DNA of 64,000 nucleotides from CAISIP01 sp031396205. GTDB lineage: Bacteria; Pseudomonadota; Gammaproteobacteria; Burkholderiales; Burkholderiaceae_C. Below the pieces are notes generated by a model. It did no database searches and was not told the origin of the DNA. It worked only from the letters and a program-made list of their open reading frames with translations. Positions 1-7,900 of this stretch are shown here, in pieces. Every line of letters begins with the position of its first letter. The stretch's first letter is position 1. The stretch lies in NCBI GenBank assembly GCA_031396205.1, contig JANNKH010000001.1, positions 1 through 64,000 of the forward strand, in the 5' to 3' direction. The translations under genes and the position numbers were made by a program.

Positions 1-670
1 GCTGGATCGCATGCTGTCCTTGCACCGGTTGCCCGAAATGGCGCGTGATGTGGCCGCCCTTGAAGCGGCCGTCGGTCACCTGGGTGAACCGGGTCTGGGC
101 CTGCAGCACCTGCGACAGCTTCGCGCCCAAGCCTGGTGCACAACTGTGTCCGGTGGCGGTTCCCAGATTCAGGTCGGGCAGTTTGCCCTCGAACAACCAG
201 GGCAGCGTCGACTTGATGCTGTGGCCGTCAAACAAGATCGCATGGCCGTGGCGCGCCTTGATGCGTGCCAGCTCCTGGGTCAGCGCATCATGGTAGGGCT
301 GCCAATAGGCGGCACGGCGCCGGGCGATTTCAACGGCGTCGGGCGCGCGGCCCTCGCGGTAGATCGGGTCACCGGAAAAAAAACGGGTAGGGCAGAGCTC
401 CGTGTTGTTGGCCCCGGCATACATTGGCGCGTTGTTCGGCGCGCGGTTCAGGTCGATCACGAAACGCGAGTAGCGCGGCACGATCAGGCCGGCACCCATC
501 GCAGTGGCAAACGCATACAGCTGCTCCAGGTGCCAGTCCGTGTCTTCAACCTGCAACGCACGTGGCAGGTAGCGCTGCGCCAGGTCTTCGGGTATGTGCG
601 TGCCGACATGGGGCACGCTGATCAGCACCGTGCCCGCACCCTGTGTGAGCGTATAGATCGCGCTGCTCAA
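1..670 (-). CDS. hutG: N-formylglutamate deformylase HutG, 3' end outside the window
   Basis: The enzyme hydrolyses N-formylglutamate to glutamate and formate, the last step of the five-step histidine degradation route. Reading leftward from 670, the first 223 residues are visible. They contain the HutG signatures SVPHVGTHIP near the N-terminus, SRFVIDLNRAP around residue 65 and FDGHSIKS around residue 140. The only sensible start I see is a TTG whose last two bases lie in the hutI stop codon (TTGA overlap), which implies translational coupling to hutI. The C-terminus lies beyond position 1. Having HutG implies a formiminoglutamate deiminase (HutF), which is not in the window and may lie further left. 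Confidence 0.93.
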   Translation of the reverse strand, partial: MSSAIYTLTQGAGTVLISVPHVGTHIPEDLAQRYLPRALQVEDTDWHLEQLYAFATAMGAGLIVPRYSRFVIDLNRAPNNAPMYAGANNTELCPTRFFSGDPIYREGRAPDAVEIARRRAAYWQPYHDALTQELARIKARHGHAILFDGHSIKSTLPWLFEGKLPDLNLGTATGHSCAPGLGAKLSQVLQAQTRFTQVTDGRFKGGHITRHFGQPVQGQHAIQ

Positions 671-1884
671 GGGGTTCTTTCAAGGCCGGCAGCGATGACC
701 CGCCGGCAGGGGTTGCGGCCAAACCAGTAGGCCAGCTCGTTGGGATGTTCCAGGTCCCAGACCGCGAAATCGGCGCGCATGCCAGTCACCAGGCGGCCGC
801 GGTCGGTCAGTCCCAGGGCCCGTGCTGCATGGGTGGTGATGCCGGTGACGGCTTCCAATGGCGTCATGCGAAACAGCGTACAGGCCATATTGGCCATCAG
901 CAGCAGGGACAGGCCGGGACTGGAGCCGGGATTGTGGTCGCTGGCCAGCGCGATGGGAACCTCCTGTGTGCGCAATTGTGCAATCGGTGGCAACTGGGTT
1001 TCGCGCAGAAAGTAGTAGGCGCCGGGCAACAACACCGCCACCGAGCCGCTGACTCGCATCGCATCGACGCCGGCATCGCTCAGGTACTCGAGATGGTCGC
1101 ACGACAGCGCGCCGAACTCGGCTGCCAACGCAGCGCCATCCTGGTCGCTCAACTGCTCGGCGTGGATCTTGACCGGCAAGCCCAGCGCGCGCGCGGCCAC
1201 GAAGACGCGCCGTGTCTGGGCCGGCGAAAAGGCGATGTTCTCGCAGAACGCGTCGACTGCGTCGATCAGCCCGGCGGCATGCAGCGCCGGCATCCAGGAA
1301 CAGACGGCGGTGATGTAGTCGTCGGCTCGCCCATCGAACTCCGGCGGCACGGCATGGGCGGCGAGGAAGCTTGTGCGAATGGTCAGCGGCAATGCTCGCC
1401 CGAGTTGGCGCGCAACGCTCAGGCAGCGGCTTTCATCGAGCAGGCTCAGGCCATAGCCCGATTTGATCTCCAGCGTTGTCACACCTTCGGCCATCAGCGT
1501 CATAGCACGCTGGCGCGCAGCGGCCAGCAGTGTCGCATCGCTGGCCGCGCGGGTGGCCGCCACCGTGGAGCGGATACCGCCGCCAGCACGCGCGATCTCC
1601 GCGTAGCCTACCCCTTGCAGCCGCATCTCGAATTCAGCCGCGCGTTGCCCGCCGTACACCAGGTGGGTGTGGCAATCGACCAGGCCCGGCGTGACCAGCG
1701 CGCCGCCCAGGTCATGCTCGGCACCGACATGCTCGCGCAGTGGGTGCGGTAAATCGTCTAACGGTCCTACCCAGGCCAGTCGGTCGTCTTGCACCAGCAA
1801 CGCGCCATCGTTCACCAGGCCCCAGTCGGCATCGTCGGCCAGGGTTGTCAATCGGGCATTGCGCCAAAGGGTCGTGCTCTGCAT
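667..1884 (-). CDS. hutI: Imidazolonepropionase HutI
   Basis: HutI hydrolyses 4-imidazolone-5-propionate to N-formimino-glutamate, the third step of histidine catabolism. The 405-residue protein is the usual family length and belongs to the metal-dependent amidohydrolases. The metal-binding HTH lies at residues 72-74 in DCHTHLVYGG; further motifs are IHAEQLSDQDG and ASDHNPGSSPG. An open frame extends upstream to 2133, but that part overlaps hutD and has no family similarity, so I chose the ATG at 1884, four bases after the hutD stop. It sits in the leftward hutC-hutD-hutI-hutG unit and overlaps hutG. Confidence 0.96.
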   Translation of the reverse strand: MQSTTLWRNARLTTLADDADWGLVNDGALLVQDDRLAWVGPLDDLPHPLREHVGAEHDLGGALVTPGLVDCHTHLVYGGQRAAEFEMRLQGVGYAEIARAGGGIRSTVAATRAASDATLLAAARQRAMTLMAEGVTTLEIKSGYGLSLLDESRCLSVARQLGRALPLTIRTSFLAAHAVPPEFDGRADDYITAVCSWMPALHAAGLIDAVDAFCENIAFSPAQTRRVFVAARALGLPVKIHAEQLSDQDGAALAAEFGALSCDHLEYLSDAGVDAMRVSGSVAVLLPGAYYFLRETQLPPIAQLRTQEVPIALASDHNPGSSPGLSLLLMANMACTLFRMTPLEAVTGITTHAARALGLTDRGRLVTGMRADFAVWDLEHPNELAYWFGRNPCRRVIAAGLERTP

Positions 1885-1888
1885 ACGG

Positions 1889-2527
1889 TCAGTCCTTGGG
1901 GGTAAATCCCAGCCACCAGGCACTGCCCGATGCGGGGTGGGCATGGCGGTGGGGCATGAAGGTCCAGGCTCCGGGCGCGCTGTCCGGTTCCCACAACAGG
2001 CTGTGTGACTGGACTGCGCATACGGCCTGCGGACCATGCCACTGACCGGCAGTCGTGGTGTACAGGCCGCGCATGCGGTATCCGTCGTCCCACGGCTCGC
2101 CGGCCACGACCTTGCGCATGACCGAAGCGCCACCGATGGCCATCAGGTTGAGATCCAGGGTCGGGCCGTCCAGCAGGGCGCAGTCGGGCGCCCATGCTCC
2201 GTCGAAGCACAATGCATCGCCCGTCGCATCCACCAGATGCCGCCCGCCCGGCAGGGTCAGGGCCACGCCACGGCCTTCGAGCACCGAGAACCAGCGCGTG
2301 ACGCCTGGGAAGGCGGAGAACGGGCCGTCGGCGCCGATGTCGGCCCGGCTGATGCGCAGTTGCCATGGTCCCTGCGGGGGCCATGCCAGCAGTTCCCGGG
2401 TCTGGCCGCCGCCATTGCGCCAGGCTTGTGGTGCGACGGATTGGGCGGCGACCAGAAGTCGGCTCACTGGGCCACCCTGCGTGCTGCGCACTACGGTATT
2501 CGCCTTGGGAGCGGCCCTGCGGCTCAT
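1889..2527 (-). CDS. hutD: HutD family protein
   Basis: This 212-residue cupin-like protein belongs to the HutD/Ves family, which accompanies hut genes in many proteobacteria. Its biochemical role is unsettled; in Pseudomonas fluorescens it is proposed to limit hut activity. Visible family features are the early AWRNGGGQTRELLAWP segment (about residues 35-50) and FSAFPGVTRWFSVLEGRG. The start ATG at 2527 overlaps the hutC stop by ATGA, and the gene ends four bases before hutI, so it is firmly embedded in the hut operon. I assign it by both sequence and context. Confidence 0.88.
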   Translation of the reverse strand: MSRRAAPKANTVVRSTQGGPVSRLLVAAQSVAPQAWRNGGGQTRELLAWPPQGPWQLRISRADIGADGPFSAFPGVTRWFSVLEGRGVALTLPGGRHLVDATGDALCFDGAWAPDCALLDGPTLDLNLMAIGGASVMRKVVAGEPWDDGYRMRGLYTTTAGQWHGPQAVCAVQSHSLLWEPDSAPGAWTFMPHRHAHPASGSAWWLGFTPKD

Positions 2528-3273
2528 GGCTTGAACTGGCCTTCCAGGCGGTAGCGCGCGCCGGGATGCACCAGCCGCACCAGGGTGATGGGAACCTCGC
2601 GATTGACGGTACGCCGCAGGACCACCAGACAGGGCTCCGTGCGGCTGATGTCCAGCAGACGTGCCTCTTGCGCCGTCGGCCTGGCCGCTTCAATCGCGTA
2701 CTGCGCCTCCCACAGTGGCGCCACGCCGAGCAGGTAGTGGGTTGGCGTGATGTGGGTGAAATCGGCCTGCAGGTAATCGGGCGCGCAGGCGGGGTTGACG
2801 TAGCGGTCCTCGCATTGCAGAGGCACACCGTTTTCATGGTGCACGATCAGCGTGTGAAATACCGACGCACCGACGGAAAGACCGAGCTTGGGGGCCAGCG
2901 ACGCACTGCACGATTCCTGGCGAGACAGGTGGACGACGGCATGGTGCTCGTGCCCGCGCGCGGTGATTTCCTCATGCAGGTCGCGTATCGTCAGGCTCGA
3001 CGACACCGGGGCCAGGTGCGCCGCATAGGTTCCCAGACCCTGCACCCGGTTGAGCAGGCCCTCGCTTTGCAGCTCGCGCAGTGCCCGCGTCACGGTCATG
3101 CGGCTGACACCGAATTGCGCCACCAGTTCGGATTCGGACGGCATCAGGGTTTCGGGCGGCCAGCGTCCGTCGGACAATCCCTGCTTGAGATGGGCCTTGA
3201 CCCGGGCATAGGGCGCCCGCGCCGGTGCCGTGGACGACTGGCCGGAGGCGGGGTCTGCGTGCGTGGCTGGCAT
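2524..3273 (-). CDS. hutC: GntR-family histidine utilization repressor HutC
   Basis: HutC represses hut genes until urocanate binds. The 249-residue protein has an N-terminal winged helix-turn-helix of the GntR class (PSESELVAQFGVSRMTVTRALRELQSEGLL, given here only as the recognisable helix pair around residues 45-70) and a C-terminal UTRA ligand-binding domain ending in the characteristic VLRRTVNREVPITLVRLVHPG-type segment near residues 215-235. It is the first gene of the leftward operon and abuts the repeat-rich region 3301-3361, so autoregulation together with control of hutU-hutH is likely. An N-terminal extension rich in Ala/Pro precedes the DNA-binding domain. Confidence 0.95.
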   Translation of the reverse strand: MPATHADPASGQSSTAPARAPYARVKAHLKQGLSDGRWPPETLMPSESELVAQFGVSRMTVTRALRELQSEGLLNRVQGLGTYAAHLAPVSSSLTIRDLHEEITARGHEHHAVVHLSRQESCSASLAPKLGLSVGASVFHTLIVHHENGVPLQCEDRYVNPACAPDYLQADFTHITPTHYLLGVAPLWEAQYAIEAARPTAQEARLLDISRTEPCLVVLRRTVNREVPITLVRLVHPGARYRLEGQFKP

Positions 3274-3300
3274 GGACAGGTCATTCTTGCGCCGATGGGC

Positions 3301-3361
3301 GACAGTCTACTTGCATAGACTTGTCTAGTCAAGTAAACTGTCGACCAGTAAACTGTCTACC
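3301..3361. promoter_or_regulatory. Probable HutC operator region between hutC and hutU
   Basis: Two nested symmetries are visible. A 13-base inverted repeat has arms GACAGTCTACTTG at 3301-3313 and CAAGTAAACTGTC at 3330-3342, differing at one base. Inside and overlapping it, ACTTGTCTAGTCAAGT at 3319-3334 is a near-palindrome (14 of 16). The right arm is part of a 15-base tandem direct repeat, AGTAAACTGTCGACC at 3332-3346 followed by AGTAAACTGTCTACC at 3347-3361. Position between the divergent repressor and enzyme genes makes this the natural HutC binding site. Binding is inferred. Confidence 0.7.
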
Positions 3362-3399
3362 ATGCGTTCCCGCCCATGACCCATCTGAAGGAGACTCCG

Positions 3400-5107
3400 A
3401 TGTCTGATCTGTCCACCGTCCACCACAGTGCCAAGGCCCGCCCGGTGCGGGCCCCGCGTGGCACGGAACTGAGCTGCAAGAACTGGCTGATCGAAGCCGC
3501 CTACCGTATGGTGCAGAACAACCTGGACCCGGAAGTGGCCGAGAACCCGGATGCCCTGGTGGTGTACGGCGGCATCGGCAAGGCGGTGCGCAACTGGGAT
3601 TGTTTCGAGGCCATCCTGTCGAGCCTGCGCGTGCTGCAGGAAGACGAAACACTGCTGGTGCAGTCCGGCAAGCCGGTGGGGGTGTTCAAGTCGCATGTCG
3701 ACGCGCCGCGGGTGCTGATCGCCAATTCCAACCTGGTGCCCAAGTGGGCCACCTGGGAGCACTTTCACGAACTCGATCGCAAGGGCCTGATGATGTATGG
3801 CCAGATGACGGCCGGCTCCTGGATCTACATCGGCAGCCAGGGCATCGTGCAAGGCACCTACGAGACCTTCGTCGAGGCGGGCCGCCAGCACTATGGTGGT
3901 GATCTGGCCGGTCGCTGGATACTGACCGCCGGCCTGGGCGGCATGGGTGGCGCGCAGCCGCTGGCCGCCAGCTTTGCCGGCGCCAGTTCGCTCAATATCG
4001 AATGCCAGCAGTCGCGCATCGACTTCCGGATCAAGACACGTTACCTGGATGAGCAGGCGCGCGATATTGACGACGCTTTGGAGCGCCTGGAACGGTACAA
4101 GCGGGAGAAGCGGGCAGTATCGATCGGACTGTTGGGCAATGCCGCGCAGATTCTGCCCGAAATGGTACGCCGCGCCAAGGCCGGCGGCCTGCGTCCCGAT
4201 CTGGTGACCGACCAGACTTCCGCACATGATCTTGTGCACGGGTATTTGCCCGCGGGCTGGACAGTGGAGCGCTGGCGTGCCGCGCAATTGGACAAGGAGC
4301 AACACAAGGCGTTGAGCAAGGCGGCAGCCAGGAGTTGTGCGATCCATGTGCAGGCCATGCTCGATTTCCAGGCCCTGGGCATTCCGACGGTGGACTATGG
4401 CAACAATATCCGCCAGGTTGCCCTTGACGAAGGCGTCAAGAACGCATTCGATTTCCCGGGATTCGTTCCGGCCTATGTGCGGCCGCTATTTTGCCGAGGC
4501 AAGGGGCCGTTTCGGTGGGTGGCACTGTCGGGCGATCCCGAGGACATCCGCAAGACCGACGCGAAGATGAAGGAGCTGTTTCCTGCCGACGCCCATCTGC
4601 ACCGTTGGCTCGACATGGCAGCCGAGCGCATTGCGTTCCAGGGTTTGCCGGCGCGCATCTGCTGGATCGGACTTGGCGAGCGGCACCGCGCCGGTCTGGC
4701 ATTCAACGAGATGGTCCGATCAGGCGAGCTCAAGGCGCCGATCGTGATCGGCCGCGACCACCTGGACAGCGGGTCGGTCGGTCGCGTCGCCCAACCGAGA
4801 GACCGAATCCATGCGCGATGGCTCCGACGCGGTGTCGGACTGGCCGCTGCTCAATGCCCTGCTCAACACCGCCGGCGGTGCGACCTGGGTTTCACTGCAC
4901 CATGGTGGTGGCGTCGGCATGGGATATTCGCAGCACTCGGGGATGGTGATCGTCTGCGATGGCACCGATGCTGCGGGCAAGCGCATCGAGCGCGTGTTGT
5001 GGAACGATCCGGCTACTGGCGTAATGCGCCATGCCGATGCCGGCTACGACATCGCAGTGGCCTGCGCGCGCGAGCAAAAGCTCAATTTGCCAATGCTGGG
5101 GCGCTGA
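3400..5107 (+). pseudogene. hutU: Urocanate hydratase HutU, frame broken by a 4-base tandem insertion
   Basis: Urocanase converts urocanate to imidazolonepropionate using NAD+. The protein is full-length in family terms if two frames are joined (about 567 residues). Frame one runs from the ATG at 3400, preceded by AAGGAG at 3388-3393, through the conserved GGIGKAVRNW, GGMGGAQPL and DYGNNIRQ segments to APIVIGRDHLDSGSV. Then three copies of GGTC at 4772-4783 stand where two would keep frame. The proper C-terminus (SPNRETESMRDGSDA, then LHHGGGVGMGYSQH) continues in the other frame to 5107. Without repair the protein gains about 110 unrelated residues, ending at 5115, and loses the conserved C-terminal domain. 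Either a sequencing error, a recent inactivation, or slippage-prone switching could explain it. Confidence 0.9.
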
Positions 5108-5108
5108 T

Positions 5109-6647
5109 ATGGTGATCGAACCCGGTCTGCTGACACTGGAGCAACTGCAGGCGATCCACGACAGTGCAGACAGGCTGGAGCTGGCCGACGCGGCGCGCGA
5201 GGGCATTCGCGCCAGCGCCCGCGTGGTGCAGGCCGCTGCCGACGGCGACCTGCCGGTGTATGGCGTCAACACCGGCTTTGGCAAGCTGGCCAACCAGCGC
5301 ATCAGCAAGGCGCAATTGGCCACCTTGCAGCTGAACCTGATCCGTTCGCACAGCGTCGGCGTCGGCGAACCCTTGTCTGCCCCGGTGGTGCGGCTGATGC
5401 TGGCCCTCAAGGCCGCCAGCCTGGCGCGCGGCCATTCGGGTGTGCGTGAGATCGTTATCGACAGCATCATCGCAGTTGCCAATGCCGGCCTGGTGCCGTA
5501 TGTGCCCGCGCGCGGTTCGGTGGGCGCGTCGGGTGACCTGGCGCCGCTGGCGCACATGACTCTGGCCTTGCTCGGCGAGGGCGCGATGCTGCAGGACGGC
5601 AAGCCGGTGCCGGCGCTGGCCGCGTTGCAGGCGGCCGGCATCACGCCGCTGACGCTCGGCCCCAAGGAGGGTTTGGCGCTGATCAACGGCACGCAGACCT
5701 CGACCGCGCTGGCATTGCATGCGCTGTTTCGCTTCGAGCCCGTGCTGGAATCGGCGCTGGTGATCGGTGCGCTGACGGTGGACGCGGCGCGCGGCAGCGA
5801 TGGGCCGTTCGATCCGCGCATCCATGCACTGCGTGGCCAGCCCGGCCAGATTGATGTGGCGCAGTATTACCGCAGCCTGCTGGCAGGCAGCGAGATCCGC
5901 CGTTCCCACATCGACGGCGACGACCGGGTGCAGGATCCGTACAGCCTGCGCTGCCAACCGCAGGTGGTGGGTGCCTGCGTGGACCAGTTGCGCCATGCGA
6001 CCAAGGTGTTGGTTCGCGAGGCCAATGCGGTCACCGACAACCCGCTGGTCTTCGCCCAGGACGGCAGCATGGTATCGGGTGGCAATTTCCATGCCGAGCC
6101 GGTTGCGCTGGCCGCCGACGGCATGGCGCTGGCGATTGCCGAGGTCGGCGCAATTGCCGAGCGTCGCATCGCGATGCTGATCGACTCCGGCGTGGCGCGC
6201 CTGCCGCCATTCCTGACGCCGGACGCGGGTCTGAACAGCGGCTTCATGATCGCGCATGTCACTGCCGCGGCGCTGGCATCCGAAAACAAGTCGCTGGCCC
6301 ATCCGGCCAGCGTGGACAGCCTGCCCACGAGTGCCAACCAGGAAGACCATGTGTCGATGGCCACCTTTGCCGCGCGCCGGTTGCAGTCCATGATCGACAA
6401 CACGGCGCATATCCTGGGCATCGAACTGCTGGCCAGCGCCCAGGGCATTGAATTCCTGCGCCCTCTGCGCAGTTCTCCTGCGCTCGAACAGGCCCATGCG
6501 GTGCTGCGCCGGCAAGTGCCGCCGATGCAGGTCGACCGTTATCTGGCGCCCGACATCGAACATGCCACCCGCCTGGTGCGCGATGGCGCGTTCTCGTCGA
6601 TTTTTCGCGCGTTGCCGGGGTTGCCGGCGTTGTGGATCGCCGATTGA
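5109..6647 (+). CDS. hutH: Histidine ammonia-lyase HutH
   Basis: Histidase removes ammonia from L-histidine to give urocanate, the committing step. The 512-residue protein is full length. The Ala-Ser-Gly triad that cyclises to the MIO cofactor is at residues 140-142 in VGASGDLAPLAH, and the catalytic Tyr region is YGVNTGFG at 51-58. I chose the ATG at 5109, one base after the intact hutU stop at 5105-5107, giving the expected N-terminal sequence; an upstream start at 5031 lies inside hutU. Tight spacing suggests coupling to hutU, so the hutU frame break (which stops at 5115, past this start) might affect HutH translation. Confidence 0.96.
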   Translation: MVIEPGLLTLEQLQAIHDSADRLELADAAREGIRASARVVQAAADGDLPVYGVNTGFGKLANQRISKAQLATLQLNLIRSHSVGVGEPLSAPVVRLMLALKAASLARGHSGVREIVIDSIIAVANAGLVPYVPARGSVGASGDLAPLAHMTLALLGEGAMLQDGKPVPALAALQAAGITPLTLGPKEGLALINGTQTSTALALHALFRFEPVLESALVIGALTVDAARGSDGPFDPRIHALRGQPGQIDVAQYYRSLLAGSEIRRSHIDGDDRVQDPYSLRCQPQVVGACVDQLRHATKVLVREANAVTDNPLVFAQDGSMVSGGNFHAEPVALAADGMALAIAEVGAIAERRIAMLIDSGVARLPPFLTPDAGLNSGFMIAHVTAAALASENKSLAHPASVDSLPTSANQEDHVSMATFAARRLQSMIDNTAHILGIELLASAQGIEFLRPLRSSPALEQAHAVLRRQVPPMQVDRYLAPDIEHATRLVRDGAFSSIFRALPGLPALWIAD

Positions 6648-6663
6648 GGGATACAGCCAGCCT

Positions 6664-6686
6664 CTGGCCCGGACGCACGGGGCCAG
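6664..6686. terminator. Hairpin after hutH
   Basis: CTGGCCC at 6664-6670 pairs with GGGCCAG at 6680-6686 around a 9-base loop, 16 bases after the hutH stop. There is no T-run on either strand, so it may be a weak or Rho-assisted terminator or an mRNA-stabilising stem. Confidence 0.35.
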
Positions 6687-6708
6687 CCGCAGGTAGCATC
6701 CCTATTCA

Positions 6709-7584
6709 ATGCAGCAGCCTTTGACCATGAACAGCCGCACGGACCTGTTGCCGACTGCGCAAACGCTGCGCCGGCGCGTCGACACCCGGCTGACCGATGC
6801 CGATGTCGCCGATTTTCAGCGCGACGGCGCCATCGTCGTGCGCCAGTTGCTCAATACCGACGAACTGGCGCTATTGCAAAGCGGTATCGAGGCCAACCTG
6901 GCCCATCCCAGCCCGCGCGCCAAGATCGCAAGCAGGCCGGACGATCCAGGCCGGTTTTTCGAGGATTTCTGCAACTGGCAATCGGTGCCGCAATACCGGC
7001 AATTCATATTCGACTCCCCGTTGGCGGAGTTGGCGCGGCGTTTGATGGGATCACAGTCGGTACGCCTTTACCACGACCATTTGCTGGTCAAGGAGCCGGG
7101 TACCCGGCAACGCACCAACTGGCACCAGGACCAGCCCTATTACAACATCCAGGGAAGCCAGAACATCAGCATGTGGATCCCGGTCGACCCGGTGTCGCGC
7201 GCCGCGACACTGGAGTTCGTCGCCGGCTCGCACAAAGGGCCCTGGCTGATGCCGCGCAGCTTTTTGTCCAATGAGGCGCGGTGGTTTCCGCAAGGCAGTC
7301 TGCAGGAATTGCCGGATGTCGAGGCCGACCGGGCGCACTATCCGATTCTGGGGTGGGAGGTCGAGCCGGGGGACTTTGTCTGCTTCCACATGCTGACCCT
7401 GCATGCAGCCGGTGGCGTCGAGGGCACGCGCCGCAGACGGGTTTTCAGCCTGCGCTTTCTGGGTGACGACATCACGCACGCACCGCGGCGATGGGTGACA
7501 TCGCCGCCGTTTGAGGGTCTGGACAAGGAACTGCCAATGGATGCGCCCATGGATCACCCGCTTTTTCCGCAGCTGCTGACCTGA
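6709..7584 (+). CDS. Phytanoyl-CoA dioxygenase (PhyH) family protein
   Basis: A predicted Fe(II)/2-oxoglutarate-dependent hydroxylase of 291 residues. The iron-binding triad is visible as H139 and D141 in NWHQDQPYY and H232 in MLTLHAAGG, followed by an Arg-rich 2-oxoglutarate anchoring segment RRRRVFSLRF at 241-250. The start is uncertain: ATG at 6709 or at 6727; neither has a good ribosome-binding site. It follows hutH by about 60 bases in the same direction with a hairpin between. Whether its substrate relates to histidine is unknown; the family acts on lipids, amino acids and natural-product intermediates. Confidence 0.85.
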   Translation: MQQPLTMNSRTDLLPTAQTLRRRVDTRLTDADVADFQRDGAIVVRQLLNTDELALLQSGIEANLAHPSPRAKIASRPDDPGRFFEDFCNWQSVPQYRQFIFDSPLAELARRLMGSQSVRLYHDHLLVKEPGTRQRTNWHQDQPYYNIQGSQNISMWIPVDPVSRAATLEFVAGSHKGPWLMPRSFLSNEARWFPQGSLQELPDVEADRAHYPILGWEVEPGDFVCFHMLTLHAAGGVEGTRRRRVFSLRFLGDDITHAPRRWVTSPPFEGLDKELPMDAPMDHPLFPQLLT

Positions 7585-7900
7585 GCCGCTGAAGCCGGGC
7601 CACCATCAGCCGGGCATTATTGCTCGGCATCACACGATTTGAGCTTGCCTCGGTCCGATGCAGGCGGTAGCCCGGTGGTAATATTTGCGGGCTTTCAGAT
7701 GGGCAGATACAAGCCGGCAGGTGGTCACCAAACTTCACCCAGCCATTCCGAAGCGGAACGGGCAAGCCCTGTTGCCGAAACGTGCTTCGGAAGCATCTGA
7801 AGAACTGGGAGATTGCGGTCAATGGGACTGATTGAAACATTGTGTTGGAACTGCGCGCGGGTCCCAGGGATCGGTTTGCGCGCATTGAGCTGACGGCTTC
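7585..7900. other. Intergenic region without a supported gene
   Basis: No coding frame here looks real on either strand. A 7-pair stem with one G-U pair (GCCGGGC, loop ATTATT, GCTCGGC) lies about 20 bases after the dioxygenase stop and could end that transcript, although no T-run follows. The rest presumably holds the promoter of the large signalling gene; I cannot pick a convincing -35/-10 pair. Confidence 0.5.

Noticed and set aside
11..730. Long rightward open frame opposite hutG
   Set aside because: It is the complement of hutG, whose leftward translation carries clear family motifs; the rightward product resembles nothing and arises from high GC content.
5082..6563. 493-codon leftward open frame opposite hutH
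   Set aside because: Antisense to a complete histidase with an intact MIO triad; Arg/His/Gln-rich product typical of antisense frames in GC-rich DNA.
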